Shown: positions 35,290 to 44,092 of the stretch, in pieces
How the letters are laid out: each line of letters opens with the position of its first letter
Numbering within the stretch: the stretch's first letter is position 1
Source: JBAZOO01 sp041648735
Lineage (GTDB): Bacteria; Verrucomicrobiota; Lentisphaeria; Oligosphaerales; CAITYL01
Length of the DNA stretch: 64,000 nucleotides
Reading direction: 5' to 3'
Assembly: GCA_041648735.1 (NCBI GenBank)
Contig: JBAZOO010000013.1
Span: 1 to 64,000 of the forward strand
Made by a program: the position numbers and the translations under genes
The notes under the pieces: generated by a model
Databases searched by the model: none
What the model saw: only the letters and a program-made list of their open reading frames with translations
Told to the model about the DNA's origin: nothing

Positions 35290-36006
35290 ATGATGAAATC
35301 CATTCAAATGGGCTTAGTGCTGGTGGCCATCGGCGCGGCGGCGAACTCCTTGCGGGCCGGGACCGTCAGCTACGAGCAGGCGTTCGGCCCCGGAACGCCG
35401 AACTTCACGCAGCCGTTGACGTTCAACAAGTTCGATTCAAGCTTGGGGACCCTGGATTCGGTCCATGTCTCCCTCTCGCTGACCATCAGTGGCGGCGACT
35501 TGACCGTTGACAACGATGGCGCCGAGCCGGCGACGGTGACCGTCAAGCTGGGCGCGACCGGCTCGGCTTCCACGACGAGCGCGTCCGATGGCAAAAAGCC
35601 TCTGCTTTTGGATGGCAATGGCAACAATTTGCTGACCAACCTCCAAGTCATTAACACCGACACCTTCAACTTGGGTGCAGATGATGGCGATGGCCCCGAC
35701 GTCCAGACTACCGGCGATGACTGGGCAACCTTGACCGGGGCCACCAAGACCCTCACCACGAGCGGCTATGTCGGCAATGATTATGAGGTCAAATATGCCG
35801 GCGACCAGGGGGCCACTTTCGCCGTGGACGTCGACATCAACCAAATCCTGGACTTCGGTGGGACCGGGGGTGTGGCCGGAACGTTCAACCCCCTCAGCGC
35901 CAACGGGGTGATGACCGTGGTCTATACCTACACGCCGGTTCCCGAGCCCGCGTCCATCTCGCTGCTGGCCCTGGCCTCCCTGGCCTTGATTCGACGGCGG
36001 CGCTGA
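35290..36006 (+). CDS. PEP-CTERM sorted extracellular protein, choice-of-anchor E type
   Basis: A 238-residue exported protein. Residues 1-23 form a signal peptide (MMKSIQMGLVLVAIGAAANSLRAG). The mature domain opens VSYEQAFGPGTPNFTQPLTFNKFDSSLGTLDSV, the pattern of choice-of-anchor E domains, and is beta-rich and Asp/Thr/Gly-rich. The C-terminus is a classic PEP-CTERM tag: VPEP, a hydrophobic helix (SISLLALASLALI) and RRRR. Such tags are cut by an exosortase and usually accompany exopolysaccharide export; no exosortase is in the window. GGGAG precedes the ATG. Its base composition is less GC-rich than neighbours. A strong promoter and terminator flank it, so it is a single-gene unit. Confidence 0.9.
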   Translation: MMKSIQMGLVLVAIGAAANSLRAGTVSYEQAFGPGTPNFTQPLTFNKFDSSLGTLDSVHVSLSLTISGGDLTVDNDGAEPATVTVKLGATGSASTTSASDGKKPLLLDGNGNNLLTNLQVINTDTFNLGADDGDGPDVQTTGDDWATLTGATKTLTTSGYVGNDYEVKYAGDQGATFAVDVDINQILDFGGTGGVAGTFNPLSANGVMTVVYTYTPVPEPASISLLALASLALIRRRR

Positions 36007-36044
36007 CGCGGTTTCCATCCGGGCAGGACGCCGGGTGGCGGATC

Positions 36045-36078
36045 GGCCGTGGCTTTCCCAAAGCCCACGGCCTTTTTT
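36045..36078 (+). terminator. Rho-independent terminator after the PEP-CTERM gene
   Basis: Arms GGCCGTGG (36045-36052) and CCACGGCC (36065-36072) pair perfectly, with an additional CTTT/AAAG pairing inside, followed directly by six Ts. It begins 39 bases after the stop codon. Confidence 0.9.
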
Positions 36079-36114
36079 GTGTCCGGGCGCGGCAACCACC
36101 GATTGGCCGGTGCC

Positions 36115-36142
36115 GTGCAAACGCGCCGCGGGGGGCTACAGT
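36115..36142 (+). promoter_or_regulatory. Putative promoter of the GreA-like gene
   Basis: GTGCAA (36115-36120), a 16-base spacer and TACAGT (36137-36142), just after the preceding terminator. Confidence 0.4.
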
Positions 36143-36264
36143 ATCCCTTTCCCGCCGCGGATCCGTCGCGGTTCCCTGAGACGCCCCGAAGGACCGCGCC
36201 AACCCTCGCCGCCGTTGGCCGCGCCGCCCGGCCGGGGCCGGCGCCGAACTGGAACGAACGATCC

Positions 36265-38370
36265 ATGAGCACTTCCCCTCTTTCCATTGACGACTTGTGC
36301 CTGGCCGTGGCCAACGGCGACCGCGCCGCGCTGCCCGCGCTGCTGGAGCGGCTGGCCGCCGAACGGCCGCGGCTGTTCGCCCTCTGGCCCCCCGACCGGC
36401 GCGACCTCTGGGGCAACGGGATCGAGCTGATCCTGGAGCCGAGCCGGGCCACCCCGCCGGCCGCCACCGACCTCCGCCTGCTGGAGGCGCTCCTCCAGGT
36501 CGCCTACGATTCGCCGGCCTTCCGTGACCGGCTGGCGGCCGGGGCCCACCAGGCCTTCCCGGCCTATGCCGACCCGGCCGGGCTGATCCAGGCGCTGGGC
36601 ATCCCGGATCGGTCATTGCCCATTCCCCGCATCGCCCGCCGCTGGCAGGCCATGCAGGGGCTGCTCGCCGAAACGCTCTGCCACCATCCGGTGCTCGGGC
36701 TTGGCACCGTCCTGGAAGTTGATGGCTTCGCGAACCAGGTCCAGATCCAGTTCACCCAGAAGCGCACCTTGCCGCTGGACCAGGCGCTGGAGACGCTGCT
36801 GCTCATCCGCGGCGGCTCGTTCCTGGCCCGCCTCCTGCGCAAGGAAACAACGCTCGACGGGAGCCTCGGCGCCGACCAGGTCCGCCAGCAGACCGCCGCC
36901 GCCATCGTCCCGCAACTTCCCTGCACGGACGAGCTGCTGCGCCAGCTCTACATCCCCGCCATCCTCAGCGAAACCGAATTCCAGAAGCTGCTCTCCGGCA
37001 GCCGCGCCGCCCGGGGCGCCATCTCCAAGCTGGTCGAGCCGGGCAAGGCGCGGCAGTGGTACCAGGCCCGGAATTTGGAGGAGCTTTCCGACATCCTGGA
37101 GCAAACCCCGGAACTGGCCGCCGGCGATGCCGAACTCGCCGCCGTCCATGAACTCTACACCCGCTTCGGCATGAAGACGGAACAGGCGCCCTTCGCCGCC
37201 CAGGCCGCCGGCCGGCTCTGGAGCCTCTCGGGCGGCGACGAGCGCCTGCGCCGCCTCTTCCAGGAGGCCGTCAGCATGACCCGGCCCTGGCACGACAAAG
37301 CGCTGTTCGTCGAAATCAGCGACGGCCTGCCCGGCAAGATCGTCGCCCCCTGGTTCGAAGCCACCCTCGCCGCCTGCGGCCTGGAATGGCTCTGCGAAGC
37401 CGCCACCGACCTCCCCAACCGCCTCTTCACCCCCCTCGGCAAGATCCTCGCCAGGACCGACGACGGCCCGGAAACCTTCCTCGACGACATCCTCGCCCGC
37501 GTCCAGCGCCAGACCGCCAGCCCCGACATGCTCCTCTGGCTCTGGAAGAGCAAGCGCCCGGAACGGGAGATCATGGCCGACCCCACCCTCGTCTTCAAAA
37601 GCCTCGCCAACCCCGTGCGCGGCAACTACATCAAGGCCAACAAGGAGCTGCGCAAGCTGCTCATGGAGGACGAGGAGTTCCAGCGCTTCCTGATGCTCAA
37701 TGGCGACCCGGAGACCATCGCCGCCCTTGTCTCCTGCATCCGCCACGTCCCGCTCCTCGACAACGGCGAGCAGCAGAGCCTGCTGGTGAAGATCGTCCGC
37801 CTCTTCCCCGACTCCAAGCCGCTCGTGGAACAGCGCAGCCGCAGTGCCGCCGCCACCGTCCGCAAGCTCGACCGGATCACCTCGATCCGCAGCTTCGAGC
37901 TGCTCCGCCGCGAGCTGGACGACATCATCACCGTCCAGATCCCCGCCAACAGCCACGCCATCGGCCATGCCCGCGGCTACGGCGACCTGCGGGAGAACGC
38001 CGAGTTCAAGTCCGCCAAGGAGCACCAGCGGCTGCTCCGCCTCCGCCGCAACGAACTGGAACGGCTGATCCACGAAATCAAGGCCTTCGACTTCGCCACC
38101 ACCACCGTCGCCGAGCGCGTCATCCCCGGCGCCCAAGTCACCCTGCGCCATGCCGGCGGCCGCGGCGAAACCCTGGCCATCCTCGGCCTGCGCGACGGCA
38201 ACCCCGAGAAGGGGCACATCTCCTACGAGTCCCCCCTCGGCAAGCAGCTCGTGGGCAAGGCCCAAGGCGACACCGTCGCCCTGCCCAACGGCAGCTCCGC
38301 CCTGGTCGTCAAGGTCGAACCCTTGCCGGCCGACCTCCAACAATGGCTGCGCGGCGAAGACCTGCTCTGA
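36265..38370 (+). CDS. GreA/GreB-family transcription elongation factor with long N-terminal extension
   Basis: A 701-residue protein whose last 155 residues are a full Gre factor. The acidic coiled-coil tip is present as HARGYGDLRENAEFKSAKEHQR (Asp and Glu at the positions that reach RNA polymerase's active site), and the C-terminal FKBP-like domain has GHISYESPLGKQLVGKAQGDTVAL. About 545 helical residues precede it, with no membrane segment; ordinary GreA has about 158 residues in total. Similar long forms occur in Chlamydiae (about 715 residues). Gre factors rescue backtracked polymerase by stimulating RNA cleavage. What the extension binds is unknown. Start at ATG 36265; upstream codons overlap the terminator region. 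Confidence 0.88.
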   Translation: MSTSPLSIDDLCLAVANGDRAALPALLERLAAERPRLFALWPPDRRDLWGNGIELILEPSRATPPAATDLRLLEALLQVAYDSPAFRDRLAAGAHQAFPAYADPAGLIQALGIPDRSLPIPRIARRWQAMQGLLAETLCHHPVLGLGTVLEVDGFANQVQIQFTQKRTLPLDQALETLLLIRGGSFLARLLRKETTLDGSLGADQVRQQTAAAIVPQLPCTDELLRQLYIPAILSETEFQKLLSGSRAARGAISKLVEPGKARQWYQARNLEELSDILEQTPELAAGDAELAAVHELYTRFGMKTEQAPFAAQAAGRLWSLSGGDERLRRLFQEAVSMTRPWHDKALFVEISDGLPGKIVAPWFEATLAACGLEWLCEAATDLPNRLFTPLGKILARTDDGPETFLDDILARVQRQTASPDMLLWLWKSKRPEREIMADPTLVFKSLANPVRGNYIKANKELRKLLMEDEEFQRFLMLNGDPETIAALVSCIRHVPLLDNGEQQSLLVKIVRLFPDSKPLVEQRSRSAAATVRKLDRITSIRSFELLRRELDDIITVQIPANSHAIGHARGYGDLRENAEFKSAKEHQRLLRLRRNELERLIHEIKAFDFATTTVAERVIPGAQVTLRHAGGRGETLAILGLRDGNPEKGHISYESPLGKQLVGKAQGDTVALPNGSSALVVKVEPLPADLQQWLRGEDLL

Positions 38371-38884
38371 CGCCCCGCCGCGGCGGGAGGGAACCCCGGA
38401 GCCACTCGGACTATCCCCGGCTCCGGATTTTCGCCTTGGGGACAGGAGACAAGCACCCCCACGGAATCGAGTTTCGAGCGCGGGCGCCGCGGCGCTGAGC
38501 GCGAACGGCCGACTGGGTGTACCTGTCCCCAAGCCCCGCACCGGATTTTCGCCTTGGGGACAGGAGACAAGCACCCCCACGGAATCGAGTTTCGAGCGCG
38601 GGCGCCGCGGCGCTGAGCGCGAACGGCCGACTGGGTGTACCTGTCCCCAAGCCCCACCGGATTTTCGCCTTGGGGACAGGAGACAAGCACCCCCACGGAA
38701 TCGAGTTTCGAGCGCGGGCGCCGCGGCGCTGAGCGCGAACGGCCGACTGGGCGTACCTGTCCCCAAGCCCCACCACCTGTCCCCAAGCCCCACGGTCCGG
38801 GCACCGCGGGAGCGGCGCCGGGGAAGAAAGAAATTCGTGAAATCCAGGGATCCCAAAGCGAAAAGCGGAAAGCGGAAAGCGGAA
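38371..38884. other. Intergenic, about 510 bases, mostly tandem repeats
   Basis: Holds the 118-bp repeat array (listed separately) and a short run of GCGGAAA repeats (38862-38884) just before the M15-like gene. Open frames across it exist only because the repeat has few stops. Confidence 0.55.
38423..38792. repeat. Tandem array of three 116-118-bp units bracketed by inverted repeats
   Basis: Units begin at 38423, 38541 and 38657 with CCGGATTTTCGCC and are nearly identical. Each unit contains TTGGGGACAGG near its left end and CCTGTCCCCAA near its right end, an 11-bp perfect inverted repeat. An extra CACCTGTCCCCAAGCCCC closes the array. Related elements are found at 34.2 kb and 47.2-47.3 kb. 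The layout suggests a small dispersed palindromic (REP- or MITE-like) element that amplified in place. Confidence 0.8.
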
Positions 38885-39376
38885 ATGCCCCTCGCCTGGA
38901 ACTGCAGCCAGGAAGGACTGGCGCCGGAACTGCTCGCCGCCCTCGCCGCCGCCGCCGCCGCCTTCGCCGCCGCCGGCGGCCCCACCCTCACCGTCACCTC
39001 CGGCCGGCGCACCCTGCGCCGCCAGGCCGAGCTGATGGCCGCCATGAGCGAGGCCCAGCTCCGCGAACTCTATGCCCGCGCCGGCGGCACCCCCGACTAC
39101 CTCGCAGCCATCCTCGCCCGCCGCGCCGCCGGCGCACCCTGCGCCGCCGAAGCCGTCGAAACCATCCTCCAGAACCGCCGCGAAGGCTTCGTCTCCGCCC
39201 ACCTCTGCGGCGCCGCCGTTGACCTCGCCCTCACCCCCGACCTCCAGCCGCGCCGCGGCGAACTCCGCGCCCTGCTGGAAGCCCACGGCTTCGCCACCCT
39301 CGACGAAACCGAAGCCGGCATCCCCTGCCTCCATTGCCGGCTCCGCGCCCTGCCCCTGCGCGAAGTCCGCGCCTGA
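38885..39376 (+). CDS. Peptidase M15-like protein (D-Ala-D-Ala carboxypeptidase fold)
   Basis: A 163-residue protein with the M15 layout: an SGRRTLRRQAELM segment (family SGYRTxxxQ), a zinc-binding SAHLCGAAVDLAL (family SxHxxGxAxD, His and Asp ligands, about residue 109), and a C-terminal E-x5-H pattern (ETEAGIPCLHCRL). The usual second histidine of the terminal HxH is changed to Arg. No signal peptide is seen. Active relatives cut peptidoglycan peptides; here activity is uncertain. The start at 38885 has only a weak GGAAA site and lies right after the tandem repeats. It is 86 bases before recQ. Confidence 0.6.
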   Translation: MPLAWNCSQEGLAPELLAALAAAAAAFAAAGGPTLTVTSGRRTLRRQAELMAAMSEAQLRELYARAGGTPDYLAAILARRAAGAPCAAEAVETILQNRREGFVSAHLCGAAVDLALTPDLQPRRGELRALLEAHGFATLDETEAGIPCLHCRLRALPLREVRA

Positions 39377-39462
39377 GCCTGAGCCCGCCGCCCGCACTTG
39401 CAATCCGCGGCTCGGATGATATGCTAATAAATGTAAGGGATATCCACCAGCGGAGGCACTCC

Positions 39463-41328
<1,866 letters not shown>

Positions 41329-41426
41329 GATCAAGCCGCATGTGGCACTTGGCCGCCGCCTTCCGGCGCCGATGCTTGGCCCACCCCATGCAGTTGGCCA
41401 CCAAGCTGAAACGGGGGGGCCTGGGT

Positions 41427-41473
41427 GCAGGGGCGTTGCCCCTGCCTATTGCCCCAGCGTCCCTCGGGGACGC
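41427..41473. terminator. Two adjacent perfect hairpins between recQ and glgB
   Basis: Hairpin 1 is GCAGGGGC-GTT-GCCCCTGC (41427-41445). Hairpin 2 is GCGTCCC-TCG-GGGACGC (41457-41473). Both lie between convergent genes, about 100 bases after recQ. No T-run follows. They could be terminators, an mRNA-stabilising structure or a palindromic repeat. Confidence 0.45.
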
Positions 41474-41593
41474 ACGAAACCAAACTTCAGTGCCAAGCTC
41501 ATGAACCCAACAAGGCCGGGGATTTTTCACCTCCCGTGGGATGGCTGTGGATGGTTTTCAAGGTTGCGGCCCAAACGTGAAGACAACTGGGGC

Positions 41594-43738
41594 TCAGGCC
41601 CGCCGCAGCACCTGGGCACTGCGGCTGGGGAGGTAGAGGAGGAGCTGGTGGCGGTCGGCGGCCAGCGGCCGGGTGAAATGCTCCTGGCCGGCGGCGAGCC
41701 GGCCAAAGCCGCCGAACTCCTTGGCGTCGGTGTCGAGCGCCTGCGTGTATTTGCCGGGTAGCACCTCAAAGCCGTAGTCGGTGTAGGAGCGCTCCGGGCT
41801 GAAATTGAAGGCGAACAGGTAGGGGCCGCGGGTGAAGGCGAGGACGCGGTCCCCCTCGTCATGCCGGATCAGATGCACCGCGCAGGCGGGGTCGAGCAGC
41901 CGGGAATCGGCGGCGAGGGCGAGCATGGCGGCGCTGAAGTCGCCGAGGAAATGGTACTTGAGCAACCGGTCGTCGCGCAAATGCCATTGGCGGCGGGCAT
42001 AGTGGTAGGACCAATTGTTGCCCGCGCGCGGGAAGTCAATCCATTCGGGGTGGCCGAACTCGTTGCCCATGAAATCCAGCCAGGCGCCGCCGGCGGTGGC
42101 GAGGGTGAGGAGGCGCATCATCTTGTGGAGGGCCAGGCCACGGGCGACCACCAGGCTGGGCGGGGAGAGGACTGACATGCCGGTGTAGATCTCCTTGTCG
42201 AGCAGCCAGGAGATGGTGGTCTTGTCGCCGACGATGGCTTGGTCGTGGCTTTCCACGTAGCTGACGGTCTTCTCGTCGGGCCGGCGGTTGTTGACCTCGT
42301 GCCAGAGGGTGCCGAGGGGCCACTCCTCGTCGCGCACCTCCTTGAGCAGCTTGATCCAGTAGTCGGGCACCCCCATGGCGAGACGATAGTCGAAGCCGAA
42401 GCCGCCATGCTCGGGGGGCGCGGCCAGGCCGGGCATGCCGCTGACGTCCTCGGCGACGGTGAGGGCGTCGGGGCGCAGCTCGTGGATCACCTGGTTGGCG
42501 AGGGCGAGGTAGGCGAGGGCATCATCGTCCACGTTGTCATCGAAGTACTGGCCGTACTCGGTGAAGGGGCGGCCGATGCCATGGTCGAGGTAGAGCATGG
42601 AGGTGATGCCGTCGAAGCGGAAGCCATCGAACCTGAATTCGTCGAGCCAGTAGCGGCAGTTGGAGATGAGGAAATGGAGCACTTCCGGCTTGCCGTAGTC
42701 GAAGCAGCGGGAGTCCCAGTGGAGATGGTCGCCGCGGGGGCCGGCATGGAAGAACTGGTAGGGGGTGCCGTCGAAGCGGGAAAGCCCCTCAGCCTCGTTC
42801 TTGGCCGCGTGCGAATGGATCAGGTCCATGATCACGGCCAGGCCGGCGCCGTGGGCGGCATCGATGAGCGACTTGAGTTCCTCCGGCGTGCCGAAGCGGG
42901 AGGAGGTGGCAAAGAAGTTGGTGACGTGGTAGCCGAAGGAGCCGTAGTACGGATGCTCCTGGATCGCCATGAGCTGCAAGGTGTTGTAGCCAGCCTTGAC
43001 GATCCGCGGCAGAACCGCCAGCTCGAACTCGCGGTAGCTCCCGACCTTGCCCTCCTCCTGGGCCATGCCGATGTGCGCCTCGTAGATCAGCGGCGGCGTC
43101 TGCGGATCGCGCCGGAACTCGGGGTTCCGCCAGAGGTACGGCTGCTCCGGCGCCCAGACTTGGGCGGTGAAGATCTTGGTCTGCTCGTCCTGGACCATGC
43201 GCCGGCCCCAGGCGGGCAGGCGCTGGCCACCGCCGCCGGGCCAGCGCAGGCGGAGCTGGTAATGCTGGCCGTGGCGCACGGCGGTGGCGGACAGGGAGAG
43301 TTCCCAGACGCCATGGTCGCGCCGCTCCAAACGGAAGGCCGGCCGCTCCTCCCAGTCCGAGAAGTCGCCCACCAGCCAGATCGCCTCGGCATGGGGCGCC
43401 CATTCCCGGAACACCCAGCCATCCGCCGTCCGGTGCAGCCCGAAATACTCATGGCCGGCCGCGAACTCCGCCAGGCTCGGCAAGTTGCCGCGCAACTGTC
43501 TTTCCCGATCGCCAATTGCGGCCAGCCGGCGGCGCATGACCGGCTCATGGAGGCTCAGGTACGGGTCGCGGGCGACCAGTTCCAGGGGGGCGCCGGGCTC
43601 GGGGCGCCGCCCGGCCGCCAGCGGCGGGGCCGCCGCGCAGGGGGCGGCCGGGGCGGCGGGCGGCGGCGGCCCGCCGGCGGCAGTGCGCCGGGGTGATCTC
43701 ATCCACGACAGCAGTTCGGAGATGCGCGCATTTGTCAT
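41594..43738 (-). CDS. glgB: 1,4-alpha-glucan branching enzyme, eukaryotic-type GH13
   Basis: The enzyme introduces alpha-1,6 branches into glycogen. The 714 residues start with a variable Pro/Ala-rich leader (to about 65), then a CBM48 domain (FREWAPHAEAIWLVGDFSDWEE), then the GH13 barrel. Motifs: DLIHSHAAKN; nucleophile region DGFRFDGITSMLYLDHG; acid/base Glu in LTVAEDVSGMPGL; and YVESHDQAIVGDKT. NEFGHPEWIDFPR and the short spacing are typical of the eukaryotic/plant-like branch (GH13_8) and not of E. coli GlgB. A GGTGAGG site favours ATG 43738. No other glycogen genes are nearby. Confidence 0.93.
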   Translation of the reverse strand: MTNARISELLSWMRSPRRTAAGGPPPPAAPAAPCAAAPPLAAGRRPEPGAPLELVARDPYLSLHEPVMRRRLAAIGDRERQLRGNLPSLAEFAAGHEYFGLHRTADGWVFREWAPHAEAIWLVGDFSDWEERPAFRLERRDHGVWELSLSATAVRHGQHYQLRLRWPGGGGQRLPAWGRRMVQDEQTKIFTAQVWAPEQPYLWRNPEFRRDPQTPPLIYEAHIGMAQEEGKVGSYREFELAVLPRIVKAGYNTLQLMAIQEHPYYGSFGYHVTNFFATSSRFGTPEELKSLIDAAHGAGLAVIMDLIHSHAAKNEAEGLSRFDGTPYQFFHAGPRGDHLHWDSRCFDYGKPEVLHFLISNCRYWLDEFRFDGFRFDGITSMLYLDHGIGRPFTEYGQYFDDNVDDDALAYLALANQVIHELRPDALTVAEDVSGMPGLAAPPEHGGFGFDYRLAMGVPDYWIKLLKEVRDEEWPLGTLWHEVNNRRPDEKTVSYVESHDQAIVGDKTTISWLLDKEIYTGMSVLSPPSLVVARGLALHKMMRLLTLATAGGAWLDFMGNEFGHPEWIDFPRAGNNWSYHYARRQWHLRDDRLLKYHFLGDFSAAMLALAADSRLLDPACAVHLIRHDEGDRVLAFTRGPYLFAFNFSPERSYTDYGFEVLPGKYTQALDTDAKEFGGFGRLAAGQEHFTRPLAADRHQLLLYLPSRSAQVLRRA

Positions 43739-43772
43739 GGCCTCACCTGATGGGGGGTTGCGATGGCTCTCC

Positions 43773-43801
43773 AATATAGTGCCGCCGGCGACCGGCCCTC
43801 A
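43773..43801 (-). promoter_or_regulatory. Putative glgB promoter
   Basis: On the minus strand TGAGGG, a 17-base spacer and TATATT (43778-43773), about 35 bases before ATG. Good -10, weak -35; overlaps the acyP end. Confidence 0.35.
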
Positions 43802-44092
43802 GCCGATCTCGAACCCGGAAGGCGCCGGGCCGGCGGCATCCCGGATTTCGCGCTCAGTCACGGCGCGGATTTCGGCCAGCGGCGGCCCGGCCTTGAGCCG
43901 TTCGCCAAAACGGGCAACCGCCGCCGGCGTGCCGATGGCGAGCACCTCCACCGAACCGTCGGCGAGGTTCCGGGCATGGCCGCGGATCCCCAGCACGGCC
44001 GCCGCCCGCCAGGCGAAATAGCGATACCCCACCCCCTGCACCTGGCCGGTGACGCGGAACAGGACGGCCTTTTCGACGGGCTCCGGAATCAT
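43799..44092 (-). CDS. acyP: Acylphosphatase
   Basis: A 97-residue acylphosphatase, which hydrolyses carboxyl-phosphate bonds. Both family motifs are present: RVTGQVQGVGYRYFAWRAA with the phosphate-binding Arg, and ARNLADGSVEVLAIG with the catalytic Asn. The start overlaps the kinase stop by four bases (ATGA), so translation is coupled to the upstream PA14-containing kinase. Confidence 0.95.
   Translation of the reverse strand: MIPEPVEKAVLFRVTGQVQGVGYRYFAWRAAAVLGIRGHARNLADGSVEVLAIGTPAAVARFGERLKAGPPLAEIRAVTEREIRDAAGPAPSGFEIG

Noticed and set aside
38423..38792. Possible CRISPR array
   Set aside because: The repeats are 116-118 bases long, adjoin directly and have no variable spacers or cas genes nearby.
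38517..38884. Small proteins encoded within the 118-bp repeats (start MYLSPSP...)
   Set aside because: The frame stays open only because the unit repeats. There is no ribosome site, and no homology to any recognised family.
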